Positions 31,261 to 41,035 of a stretch of DNA of 41,047 nt are shown here, one piece after another. The DNA is from Chara braunii (lineage: Eukaryota; Streptophyta; Charophyceae; Charales; Characeae). The stretch covers positions 631,200 to 672,246 of the forward strand of contig BFEA01000359.1 in the NCBI GenBank assembly GCA_003427395.1, in the 5' to 3' direction. The notes beneath the pieces are model-generated. The model did no database searches and was not told the DNA's origin. It saw only the letters and a program-made list of their open reading frames with translations. Position numbers and translations under genes: made by a program. The number at the start of each line of letters is the position of its first letter. Position 1 is the stretch's first letter.

Positions 31261-31844
31261 TGTCGGGAGAGAAACCCTGACAAGGGTATCTACCCTGTAT
31301 TTTCGATGACGGACGAAGTCCGAATTTTGATATAAGTTTTGGGATTTGGTCTTACGAAAAATGGATATGCTTTTGGAATGTTCCGACTCGTCCGCGATTT
31401 GAATAAAATCAATCTAGCCATCCATCTGCCGACAGACATAACGACAAGGGTAGACGGCGTAAACAAACATTCAGACAAGACCGAAAAAAAAAAATAGCAG
31501 TGAAAATACAAAAATAAATATTGTCTTGACCTAAATTAGGTCACGTGGTTTTTAAGCTGCGCTAATCAGGGCATGAGTAGGCTAGAAAAAAGGGCAGAGA
31601 CCAAAAATTGGTTGTGTCAAGGGTACAGCGGTGATAAGAAGGGCTGACATGGGCAGATTACCATATCAGTCCGAAAAGAGTGTACCGGCAGGGGCCCAAG
31701 GGCAAATCCACGGTCAAACAGGGTGGATTGCCTGGCCCACCGGGCCAAACCCAGTCGACCGTGTGACGGTGCAGCCTGCCCTCGGAAGGGATAGGCAGAC
31801 TGCGCCAGCCAAGCCCAAAAATCAGGCCGCCTACTGGGCCGCAA

Positions 31845-32126
31845 CCCCTTCAAATAGAAGGGCGGCGGCAATAGCTTCCGTGATAGGAGCTAGCCCAGTA
31901 GGTACCGCATTGAACTCCCACTCGGATGACATTGGGATCGAGCCCGAAGATAAGCAGTCTGGGCTAGCTCTTTTTTCTTTTGGAGTTGCCCGCTGCACTA
32001 GATGAAGCGCGGTCATTCTTGGCCTCGAGATCATTAGATCTCACAGCTCGGAACGGCCGCGCGATTGCAGCATGGCCCTTGCGCAAGGATGACACGCATA
32101 AATCGAAAAATTGCCGAATTTTTTTT
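31845..32126 (+). ncRNA. tRNA-like plus U6 3'-half module inside LTR (copy B)
   Basis: Hairpin CCTTC/GAAGG (31847-31861), then GATAGGAGCTAGCCCAGTAG with the A box at 31891-31902, 630 nt from the LTR start (copy A: 624 nt). The B box is GATCGAGCC (31936-31944), and a closing arm GGGCTAGCTC follows. GCGCGG/CCGCGC arms enclose the middle. From 32069 the U6 match is the best of the three: AGCATGGCCCTTGCGCAAGG, then ATGACACGCATAAATCGA, then GAATTTTTTTT (32116-32126). It therefore keeps the U6 3' end including the pol III T-run terminator. It is a candidate short pol III RNA with a U6 ISL and Lsm-binding-type tail. Confidence 0.6.
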
Positions 32127-32242
32127 CGATTCCCCTAAAGAAATCGAACTCGGGTCTGCATATTGGAGGAGAGGGGAGGAGGTGCCAGCAAGGCGTTGGG
32201 AAGGAAGCAGTGGCCGTTGGCTTATGCCAACGGCTTACACAC

Positions 32243-32243
<1 letters not shown>

Positions 32244-32270
<27 letters not shown>
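32244..32270. repeat. Poly(A) run
   Basis: 27 A, at about 983 nt from the LTR start, matching the poly(A) of the minus-strand copy C. Confidence 0.9.
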
Positions 32271-32273
<3 letters not shown>

Positions 32274-32374
32274 AAACGGCGCCAGGTGACGCCTACAGAA
32301 GTGGCAGGGGACTTAGTGTCCCCAGAGGAATTCGACAGGCACCCGTTGAAAACAAGCAGCCATCGTATTGAGAG

Positions 32375-32459
32375 GTAAGTTGTTTTTTTTTATTTTTTAG
32401 ATTTTGTTTTTTAGATTTCGTTTTAGATTTTTTTTTTTTTTTTTTTTTTTTTTATTTAG
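32375..32459 (+). other. Putative intron in the 3' LTR
   Basis: AG/GTAAGT donor at 32375, T-rich body, TTTATTTAG acceptor ending 32459. Splicing keeps the frame between an upstream ORF (from 32163) and a downstream one (to 32697), but those products have no recognisable domain and the downstream one is mostly hairpin arms. The donor and its upstream exon are conserved in copy C. Confidence 0.55.
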
Positions 32460-32875
32460 AGGGAAACAATGGAAGCGTTCATTTGTCAAGAAAAACGAAC
32501 GGGCTGAGTTTCCTACCTGGCAACTGCTGGATCGAATGAATCTACCCCTATACGAGGGGGATGTACACTACCGCGGTTCTCTATGCCCATTGGAATGGGC
32601 TGCAGAGACTGGGCTAGGCCGTTTCGTCGGGCTTACACCGACTCATCAGGGGGTTGCTATCCCGACAGCCCATTTGAGGATGGGCAAAACCGAATGAATT
32701 TACCCCCAGAAACTGGGGGTATGCAGACGCCCATTCAAGACGTTTACACGAAGTGCAGCTAAGTTTTTTTTTTCTTTTTTTTCCCCTCTCTTTTTGGTTT
32801 TCTCCCCACTTCCATGTTCGTGAGCCGTTGAGGCTCGACCAAACAGGGAAAACGGGTGGGGGGGGCTGAAACGAA

Positions 32876-32876
32876 G

Positions 32877-32935
<59 letters not shown>
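32876..32935. repeat. Poly(A) run
   Basis: About 57 A in a row within the 3' LTR. Confidence 0.95.
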
Positions 32936-32937
<2 letters not shown>

Positions 32938-33014
32938 GAGGTAACTTACCTCATGGCTGGAAAGAAACAAACTTTTCAGGCTGTGTGGGAGCAAAACCAG
33001 TCCCTACCTAGGAA

Positions 33015-33590
33015 GCCATGAAAATTCATGGCCACGAGATCCAGGATCTCGCGGTCCACGACATGCTCGTGGAAGGGAGAATTTGGGAGTTGGCTGTAGA
33101 GAGGGAGGGAGGAAGGACGTGAGAATTGGGAGGAGGAGATCCTACTCCTCCCAAACTGACAACTGCCCTCCTCGTTTTCAGGGGAGGGCAAAGCAAAAGG
33201 AGGAGGGTTGTTGCATACAACAGCATGCATCTGGCCAAGGTAAAAAAACCAGGTGCAGTAAAAATTAGAAAGTTGGTTTTTTTTTTTCTTCTTTTCTTTA
33301 TTTTGTGTGAGGACACTTGTCCTCACGTGGTGCTACCTCTGGCAGAAGTTGCCAGAGGCTACCAGAGGTAACTGTCAGGCTCCCGTTTTTGAAGGGAGCC
33401 TGAAAAGTAAAAGGTCAAAAAAGGAAAAGGCCAAGTACAACCTTTTCATCGATGTATATGCCTTGGAAAAATGGTCCAGATACATCAAACTGAAAGGGGT
33501 TGTATCTTTCCAACCCCTTATCAGAAAAATAAAAGAAAAATAGATTTGGAAATGGCAGGAGTCCAGCTATCTCGTGAGATTCCGAGATAG
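33015..33590 (+). repeat. String of perfect hairpins, part 2
   Basis: Stems: GCCATGA/TCATGGC (33015-33032), CGAGAT/ATCTCG (33035-33051), CCACGA/TCGTGG (33056-33072), TTGGGAGGAG/CTCCTCCCAA (33126-33154), TGCCCTCC/GGAGGGCA (33164-33190), GTGAGGACA/TGTCCTCAC (33307-33326), CCTCTGGCA/TGCCAGAGG (33336-33358), CAGGCTCCC/GGGAGCCTG (33376-33402), AAGGGGTTG/CAACCCCTT (33494-33519), CTATCTCG/CGAGATAG (33567-33590). All are fully paired, with loops of 2-11 nt, and no stem sequence is reused. Confidence 0.9.
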
Positions 33591-34177
33591 TTGGGGGGGG
33601 TGGGAAAAAAGGGCAGTTAAAGAAACTGCCCCACACTAAGGTTGTGGTTGTGGTGCGGCTACAGTCAGTCCAGGATCTTGGTCAGATCAAGGGCTCACTG
33701 TGAGTCCGCAATTTTGCCTGAGGGCAGGAGTGACGTCTAACCCTCCTCAGCCACAATAAAACTGGCAGTTGTCCCCCAGATGCCACACAAAGCACTCGTG
33801 CTGTCATTGAGTGACGCGCACACTTGAGTGTTGCTTGGCTGCTGGGAGGCTGCCAGAGGCAACGAGGGAGAGGGACTGGAGTTCTGCAGAGGAGCGCGCG
33901 AGGAGTTGGGCAGCCATAGCCAAGGCAGGGAACACTTTGTTCCCCTCCCCTATGACTGGTGCTGGTCCCACGGGACGGACCCAGGGACGCTGCAAAGTGG
34001 AATTTAAGCCTGGGGCCCAAATTTTACTGATTTTGGCCTGCCATTTTTCAACTATGGTGGGGAAGTGCTGCCAAAATTTTATAGTGGCAGGGCGGCGGTG
34101 ACGCAGGTCTTACAGCGGTGGTACGGAAGTGCTGGCGAATTTTTGTGGCGGCGACAGAGGTTTTACGGTGGTGGCAT

Positions 34178-34447
34178 GGAAGTGCTGCCGAATTTCTGCG
34201 GCGGCGACACTGAGTTTGACGGCGGTGGTGTGGAAGTGTTGTCGAATTTCTGCGGCGGCGGCACTAAATTTGACGGCAGTGGTGAGGAAGTGCTGTCGAA
34301 TTTCTGCGGCGGCGGCACTGAGTTTGACGGCGGTGGTGCGGAAGTGCTGTCGAATTTCAGCGGTGGCAACACTGAGTTTGATGGCGGTGGTGCGGAAGCG
34401 CGGTCGAATTTTTTACAACGACGGCACAAGATTTACGGCAGTGTTAG
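34178..34447 (+). repeat. 54-bp tandem repeat, five copies
   Basis: GGAAGTGCTG starts at 34178, 34232 (variant), 34286, 34340 and 34394 (variant), exactly 54 bp apart; looser copies precede at 34061 and 34125. The period is 18 codons, so frames stay open and translate into Gly/Ser/Phe-rich repeats. I do not treat those as genes. Confidence 0.9.
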
Positions 34448-34475
34448 TGACATTTCTGCATTGAGCAACAATTGG

Positions 34476-35712
34476 GCATTGGCGCAGTGAAGGTGGAGCT
34501 AGAGCAGTGTATTTTGAGGTAGCTTGGATTTGACGTCGCGGTAACTCAGTGACGGCGGAAGCAATTGGCAGTGACACTTACTGAAAAGTAAGTGACGGGG
34601 TGTTGTGGCAAGTGGTCGCAGTAAAAAAGTGGTGTCGATCACTTTGTTGACGACTTGGGACGACTACCTTCACGTCAAAAGGGGCGTAATTTTATACGGT
34701 CTTCTTGAGTGTACCGTACAACTTCACTCAAAGTCAGTGGACAGTCAGTTTGACTCAGACCTTTTCTCGCCTAAGTGAATCCACACTTTGTTCGACCCTG
34801 TTTCTTTGAATGTTTACTTAAAGGTAGAAGAATTGTGTGTTGGCGCGTGTGAATGAGTCTGACCTGAGTTTGGATTTGCATTGTTTCTTTTGTTGAACTT
34901 GTCGTCTGATCCGGCTGCAGGTGTGGCTGATTGAGATGGAAGTGGATTTGACCATGGGATGACTAACGTTTGGTTGTTCTCACTTCTCCACACTTGTATG
35001 TACGTGTCGAACAAAAAAAAACAAAGAAGACGACGAAAAATAAAGCGATCATTAAGAAGAAAAGCCTGAATGGACATAAATTTTTCCCAAGGTCACCGAC
35101 TCTTTTCCAAATGACCCTCTTTGTCCATGCCCGTCCGTCTGAATGACTTTTCCTTCTGTGATCGTTCTTCGTCTAAGTTGTTTCTTGCCGCCAGGCGGCA
35201 AAAAATCGTTTTGCTTACCGTGATAGGTTCCTCTCCTTTTTCTAGGAGGCACCTGAGGCGGGGGTTCGATGCCTTAAGGGCCGACCTTATTATCGACTTA
35301 GAGTGGAACGCTCTACGGGGGGTACCATGCTGTTGTGGTGAAGCCAACCCGACTTATGAGATCCGAGGTTCTCTCGGGCGAGGATGAGGGGTATCACAGA
35401 CCATCTCCTAGGAGAAGGACAGGCGTGTATTCACGGAAAGACCTCTAGAATTTCTTGGCGCCTCTTGTAAGGGAATAACTGCTGTAGTATACCATTTTTT
35501 GTGGCCACGTTAAGAACCACTGACGCATGGGGAACCGGTGCCATAAGCAGCCCAGTTCGTGTCATACTAGTTTAAGCAGAGTGCAGTTAGACACTCTTAT
35601 CACGGATGGCCGTACCAGAAGAAGCACGAACCAGTAGAAAGAATAATGTGTGAATAATACTCAGTAGCGGAAATTTTAATGTGACTACTCTCGCTTTTTT
35701 TTTCTTTTTCAG
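34476..35712. other. Conserved non-coding LTR body upstream of ORF1
   Basis: Aligns to 12717-13905. It includes TTGCCGCC/GGCGGCAA (near 35187-35203) as a perfect hairpin that is imperfect in the 5' LTR, and the GGGGGTTCGATGCC block (35257-35425). Ends in a polypyrimidine/CAG acceptor. Confidence 0.7.
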
Positions 35713-36225
35713 ATGGCAGTAGGAATGACGGTCTGTCACCTTTTCCGCAATCGTAACGTAGCGGCGGAATGGGCCGATTCCCAAAGACGTAATGGAGAAA
35801 GACTAGAGAGAGTAGGGCGATTCGGCTACAATCCGTATGAATTATACTCGGAGGAGGATGTTCCACGGTTCTGGGATGGCAGTGCGCAGAATCCTCCTAG
35901 GCGACTCATTTTCAGGTCAAGAACCGGGCTGGACATTCTTCACTACGAGTTCGCGCCGCCACTGCCCGATCACGACTTCGCCAACATGAACTTAGTGGTG
36001 ATGCAACCATATGAGATAAACCCTGGAATGGACAAAATTTATGAGATAAGGTTGATGTTCGTCCGTTTCGTACTTTTGGTAAACGAACGACAAAGACCTT
36101 TCTTTGGCATATATCATATAAGGAAAGTACGGGCAAATGGGTTCATCATTCCACGAGTTGAACCATTCTCAGAATATGCATGGCAAGATGAAGAGGATGA
36201 ACTCGAAGAACGATTACGTGGCTAA
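35713..36225 (+). CDS. LTR-encoded ORF1 (170 aa, intact copy)
   Basis: The ATG directly follows TTTTTCAG, so the start is probably made by splicing. The protein has no signal peptide or membrane helix. It carries a Trp/Tyr/Phe-rich first half (AAEWADSQRRN, YNPYELYSEEDVPRFWDG), a hydrophobic middle (IRLMFVRFVLLV), a basic stretch (YHIRKVRANGF) and an acidic end (WQDEEDELEER). The copy in the 5' LTR is closely similar but broken. No family recognised; it has no Gag, Env or RNase signature that I can see. Its place inside an LTR is comparable only in position to accessory genes of some retroviruses. Confidence 0.6.
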   Translation: MAVGMTVCHLFRNRNVAAEWADSQRRNGERLERVGRFGYNPYELYSEEDVPRFWDGSAQNPPRRLIFRSRTGLDILHYEFAPPLPDHDFANMNLVVMQPYEINPGMDKIYEIRLMFVRFVLLVNERQRPFFGIYHIRKVRANGFIIPRVEPFSEYAWQDEEDELEERLRG

Positions 36226-36347
36226 TGCGGTTTTATTTTGACACGCAGATGCCTGGAGCTCAACGAGATATGACCATCCCGAGGTACCTGTTGGTTCGTG
36301 ATACGCATGAGGACGATCTTATCAAAGGAGCTGAGCAGCTTTTACAG
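36225..36347 (+). pseudogene. LTR-encoded ORF2, N-terminal 41 codons (3' LTR copy)
   Basis: The ATG shares one base with the ORF1 stop (TAATG, 36223-36227), the arrangement used for stop-restart translation in some retroelements. It matches the 21821 copy until 36347, where an LTR-type element begins; the frame then reads a few foreign codons to a TAG. Confidence 0.65.
36344..36347. repeat. Probable target-site copy ACAG
   Basis: The four bases before TGTCG at 36348. The partner would lie beyond the window. Confidence 0.3.
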
Positions 36348-37652
36348 TGTCGTACCAAATACCCTTACAATGGTATTTGGTGTGTTTTTCGCAAGTAGCA
36401 CTGGTGCAGCCCCGCCCGCTCGACGACGCGAGTACGGAGGGAAAATTTGGCCCTCGTCGGGGTGAGCGGCGTGCGGGGGGTATCAGTGGCGAGGTGCAGC
36501 CACGTGCGGCACGGATGTGCGAGGCATGAGCATGCGTGGCGTCGCGGGCCAACGGGACGCGCGACAGTTATTCTGTTATTTATTATTTATTTATCTATTT
36601 ATTTTATTTTGCTTTTTAACGTTTTTTTAAAGTCCTTAGCGTGGTGATCGGGTTTGAGGCCGACGTTGGGACCAACGCGCCCGGCTCCGCTATGGTATTG
36701 CCGGGCACGAATGGCCAACACGGCACTCGAGGACCCTAGGTGCGCGCCCTTCGGGTTGGCCCACGACACAGGCAAAACGGCTGGGCGGCGGGGCTAGCCG
36801 ATGTGGCGCACCGTCCGCTCCCCACCGTCTGCTGTGAGAGGTTTGTGTGTGAACGTGCCCTTTGGGACACGAAAAATGGTGACCTGTGCCCAGGCACAGA
36901 GGGGCAAAGCAGCCCGGGGCATTGTGCAGGGGCCGTAGCAGTACGACGACAGGCTGTGGATTATGGGGAAACCCCGTAGCAGCCACATCCGTGCTCAAGC
37001 TTCCGACGAGGGAACATGCAGGAGTTGTACCCATCGGCAGGTGCGATACCTGCTGCAACAGGTGGGCGATACCGGCTAGGGGTCAGCCGGTGGCATCATA
37101 ACCGAGCTTCTTTGAGGGGCAGCCACAATTCCTCCCCTCCGGTCCGCTCCTCCTATGAGAATCAGGAATCGCTTCTCAATGCCGCTCGGTGGAGGGAAGA
37201 CCAACGACATACTTTTAGGTAGCAGACGGGAGCAGCTAGGAGGGCCACTGCGCTGAGGTGCTGGCTGGTCGGCGGTGAGAAAAGCGAGCAGCGACGGGGC
37301 GCTCTGCAAACGATACGAGCGCTGAGCCAAAACAATGGGTCCGGCCAGGCAACAGTGCTAAGCAGTAGCAGGGCATCGAGCGTTGGAGCTGTCGGGCCGT
37401 CGAGCAGACCGCTGTATTGAGCGCTGCCGAATCAGGAAGCGGAGGGCGAGGCCGAACGGGGTGGTGAAAACGGTGAATGAATCCGGACGGGAAAGCACAC
37501 CGGATGCATGCAGGGTATCAGAGGAGTGACGCGGTCGGGAGGGTCCCGCGCTGCCTTGTGCGGTGGCGGGCCGATGCGCTAGAAGAAAAGTCAGTGCGCT
37601 GAGATAAAGAGATGGCGGGAGTGAAGACGAGGGAGAACAAGGAAACACTTAT

Positions 37653-37860
37653 CTCCCTCGTCTCAGAATGGATCTAGGAGAGGGAGGTCTCGTCTCCGAG
37701 GTTTTGGGGATGGGCGAGCGTGAATCCACAGTTAGATGGGAAGGAGGGTTAGTAGAATAGGAGATTAGTGGAAAAAGGGTTGCGAGGAGCTGTGGAGGAA
37801 GAGAAAATGAAAAGGGGGGGGAGAGCTTTTCTCACTCGTTTCCGGACGGAATCGAGTGAG
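37653..37860 (+). repeat. Hairpin array type 1, two further units
   Basis: CTCCCTC/GAGGGAG (37653-37659 with 37680-37686) and CTCACTCG/CGAGTGAG (37831-37838 with 37853-37860), each followed by a GTCG-GGGGTTTT-like segment as at 15.5-16.4 kb, with unrelated stem sequences. Confidence 0.7.
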
Positions 37861-39469
37861 GGAGGAGTCGAAATCGGGGTTTTTAGTGGCTGCAAATCAG
37901 GTGGTCGTGCCAGAATGTCCATTTGGGAAGTGGGTTGGCCGGTACGAGCAGAAGGGGCTGCGCGAATAAGCAAATAGGAGTGAGCATGTATCGAGTCGTG
38001 TTGTAGGGGAAGGTTCATTCGAATTTTCGCTCAACGCTATCCAAAAAAGTGGGGTGAGGGTAGCCGGGGAAGGGTCGGAGACTTACCTGTTGGCTAGTGT
38101 GTTGCTCATCCTATCGATGGAAGGAGCCCCCTCCAGTTCCCTACATGGTAGTGCATACTTACCTGGTCGAGGCGTAGCAGTGATTACCGGGGCGGACAAC
38201 TAAGACAAGCCGCAGTTGAGCACTGTCAGGATGAGGAAACATGGAGGGAAAGAGAGAAGGGGCGCTTACCATCGAAGTGGGTAGTGCGACCTTAGCTGGT
38301 AGTCGAACCACAGTGCCAGGCTACGTATGAGCTGGTTATCAACGTATCTTCTCGTAACTTAGTGGAAGGTACGCTCTTATGATCAGGCTTTGGTCGGCGT
38401 GCGCATGCATGGTTTTTTTACGTTGTTGTTCGAATGTCATCACGACCCTGGCTGTGCACTTTGAATACATGGTCATGTTCGCTGGGATGAATAGTTTTAT
38501 GACTTAGCAGAAGATTCATTCGGCTTGAGCATGTTGAGTAGCAGAGGCGAGCTAGAATCCGGCAGCGGTGTAACGGAAGTTTGTCGAAGCAACTTCCTAC
38601 TGCATGAATACAGGTTCCATTGAGGCATTGCGGGTCCGTTGCTGGGGGTGGGATTGACAATGGAGTAGTAGCCTTCCAACTACACAGGAAAGGAAGCAAC
38701 GACCGACTAGCTGATATGTTGCATAGCCGGTCGAACCAAAAGAGCATGAGGCCAATTGTGAGCTTGAAAACTTACCAGTGGGCCGGTGCGCTGCCCGCCC
38801 CGTCATGCGGAGTTGCTGAGAGTCAGCCGAGAGGGTACAGGCTTGCCTGTTCGCCGCTGTACTGCTCTAAATGCTACGAAGGACAGCGAGAAGAGAGGGG
38901 GTGCGTCGCAAGACTAGAGGCTTACCTGCTCGCTTGTACGTTGCCCGAGCTAAGGAAATTGCAGACCTAACTGCTGACCAGTGCGTCGTCAATCGCATCA
39001 GCCGATGCAGCAAGGAGGCTCAGTCACTGGGTTTGTAGACTCAATTGTTGACCGATTATATTGTTTATCCTATCAAGCAAAGTAGCGAGGTCCGGTTGTG
39101 AGCAAGGTGCTTGTTGAGGCTTAGTGAAGGCTAGGTCACTCTGTTGCTTCCCTACGAGGAGGGAGAAAACTGTGTTCTTGATCCACCCATGTTTTGGACT
39201 ACGGCCAGGACATTTCAGGTCTCGAGTTTGCAAAAGGGATTGAGATCGTTGAAAAGGGGGTTACTGGTGCGAATTGAGGAGCCGCTGTGCAGTCAATAGA
39301 AGTTGTCTGACTACAATTGATTAGACTGCAGCGCTTTGTGGCTGCCATTGCGGGACCCTCAGGAGCATCAAGGAACTAAGCCCCTCTCTCGCGAGTCTGA
39401 GTGCACCCTCCTTGGATCTGAGAGTCTTTTTTTTGTCCTTCTAACTCTAAGTCTAGTCTATTGGTTACG

Positions 39470-39595
39470 GGAGGAAGGCGGCAGGCGGGATTGCAACCCG
39501 TAGGACTGCAGCAAGACTTTATGGGGAGTCGGCCCACTGACTGCGGGAGCTTCGCCGGAACCTAGGCGAGGTCCTGGAGGCAGGGAACTAACAAG
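39470..39595 (+). repeat. Segment shared with 17580-17735
   Basis: Close match including GGATTGCAACCCGTAGGACTG and TGCGGGAGCT; precedes the hairpin array in both elements. Confidence 0.8.
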
Positions 39596-39844
39596 TATAT
39601 CTTTCTTTACTTGTATGACCCCGCTATACCCTTGCTTGGATACTTCTCTTTAGTTTGACTGAATGTATGCATGTGTTTTCCCTATGATCCTTGTTTTTTA
39701 TTCAGGATTAGTCAGACTGAATGGAAGGAATGCATGCATGAAGTTTAAGTTTCCCTTTATTTTGACTGAAGACAGACTAAGGAGTGAACTGGGGGAAGGT
39801 GGAAGGAAGGCAGTTTGCATGCGTTTGAATGGGTCAACCAAGGA

Positions 39845-40519
39845 CTGAGCATTGTTTCGAAGATGAATGGCTCAGGGCTATGTTTATTTGGTTGTTTTCT
39901 GGAGGGTCAAACATTATTTCTAAGCTGAATGACCTAGTTGCTGTGTTTAATTTTTGAGGGTTTGCCTGAATTGAACTTGAAGGGTTTAAGTTCTTGTTTT
40001 ATTCTGAGGGAGGATTTTGGTCAAATGGTTTAGCCTGAAAACCACGCACAAAACTGAGTATAAAAGAAAGTATTCTACTTATATTTGCATGTGAACTGAC
40101 AGTTAGACATTGTTTCCAAGCCAAATGGTTCAANCAAAACTGAGTATAAAAGAAAGTATTCTACTTATATTTGCATGTGAACTGACAGTTAGACATTGTT
40201 TCCAAGCCAAATGGTTCAACACTAAGCCATATCGCTAAGAAGAGAAAAAGAAATTACAGAGTATAATTGGAAGTAGTCTAGGCAAGCTGAACATTGTTTC
40301 TAAGCCGAATGGTTCAGTCCCCTGCTCATATTTACATTTCTTTTGAGAACAAAGTCAGAGAGCTATTAAATTTTGGATATTAAACAGTTGAGGGCGGCTA
40401 GACATTATTTCCAATCCGAATGGTCTAGTCAAATGCCCAAAGAAGAAAAAAGTAGTTGTGCAACATGTTCGTGTATATCTTAAGGCACACTGGACATTGT
40501 TTGCAAGCCGAATGATCCA
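39845..40519 (+). repeat. Hairpin array type 3: constant TGTTTCTAAGCCGA, variable stems
   Basis: Stem-loops at 39845-39875 (CTGAGC/GCTCAG), about 39907-39935, 40104-40132, 40287-40317 (CTGAA/TTCAG), 40398-40428 (CTAGA/TCTAG) and 40491-40519 (TGGA/TCCA). In the last three the stem is followed by a constant CAT/ATG pair, a bulged purine and a near-constant loop. It is related to the two odd copies at 18577 and 18679. Confidence 0.85.
40049..40219. other. Exact 85-bp duplication around a single N (likely assembly error)
   Basis: 40049-40133 and 40135-40219 are identical, separated only by N at 40134. This looks like two contig ends whose overlap was not collapsed; one of the array hairpins is duplicated by it. 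Confidence 0.85.
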
Positions 40520-40579
40520 CAAATGGTTAACGACCACCTGAAATTTCAGAATGAAAGATTCTGAAGTTGTCTGAAACCG

Positions 40580-41035
40580 CTGAAATGACTTAAAGGCACT
40601 TTAGGTCATTTCAGAAGTTTCGTGTGGTTTGGAGGCAAGTTTTATGAGTTTTTTTTTTTCCCTGCCTGTTTTTTCAGCTACTTCGGGTCATTTCATAAAT
40701 TTCAGGTAGGGACCTGAAACCGCTGAAGTGGCTGAAGCTTCTGAAAGGGGTTTCGGGTACCCCCATCCAACCATTTGGATGGGGGTACCTGAAACCCCTT
40801 TCAGAAGTGGCTGAAGCTTCTGAAAGGGGATTCGGGTACCCCCATCCAACCATTTGGATGAAGGTACTTGAAACCCCTTTCAGAAGGTTCAGCCAATTCA
40901 GATCATTTCAGGAATTTCAGGTGGGGACCTGAAACCGTTGAAGTGGCTGAAGCTTCTGAAAGGGGTTTCGGGTACCCCCATCCAACCATTTGGATGAGGT
41001 TACATGAAACCCCTTCCAGAAGCTTCAGCCACTTC
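40580..41035. repeat. Fold-back cluster: long inverted repeats
   Basis: 40580-40595 pairs with 40599-40614 (16 bp, one wobble, loop GCA). 40741-40770 pairs with 40775-40804 (30 bp, one wobble, loop CCAT). 40940-40985 pairs with 40990-41035 with a few mismatches. A third related hairpin lies at about 40820-40883. The units share CTGAAAGGGG, GGGTACCCCCATCC and TGAAGTGGCTGAAGCTTC. The block reaches the window end. Confidence 0.9.

Larger units (their letters stand above)
32213..32721 (+). repeat. String of perfect hairpins, part 1
   Basis: Consecutive non-overlapping stems, all perfect: GCCGTTGGC/GCCAACGGC (32213-32234), GGGGAC/GTCCCC (32307-32323), CCCCT/AGGGG (32545-32559), GCCCATT/AATGGGC (32585-32600), GTCGG/CCGAC (32626-32642), GCCCAT/ATGGGC (32668-32685), TACCCCC/GGGGGTA (32701-32721). 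Loops are 2-7 nt. A GAATGAATYTACCCC motif starts two of the units (32534 and 32692). Confidence 0.85.
31261..36347 (+). mobile_element. Ty3/gypsy 3' LTR, partial (5.1 kb to the next insertion)
   Basis: It starts TGTCGGGAGAGAAACCCTG with the CCCTGACAAGGG palindrome and aligns to the 5' LTR at 12382-12716 and, after an extra 2.86 kb, at 12717-13952 and 21353-21940. The extra block contains the tRNA-like/U6 module and a splice donor/intron that other LTR copies also have. It is therefore ancestral and was lost from the 5' LTR. Adding the 5' LTR remainder downstream of ORF2 (about 1.7 kb) gives an estimated full length near 6.8 kb. Confidence 0.75.

Noticed and set aside
31612-34475. A 2.86-kb insertion with AATTGG target duplication in the 3' LTR
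   Set aside because: The block contains modules found at the same offset in other LTR copies, so loss from the 5' LTR is the simpler reading.
34065-34490. Gly/Phe-rich repeat protein
   Set aside because: Open because the 54-bp repeat is a multiple of three; a second frame is open too, and there is no start context or domain.
36690-37058. Minus-strand frame of 122 aa
   Set aside because: It lies in GC-rich non-coding LTR-type sequence with other open frames overlapping; no recognisable domain.
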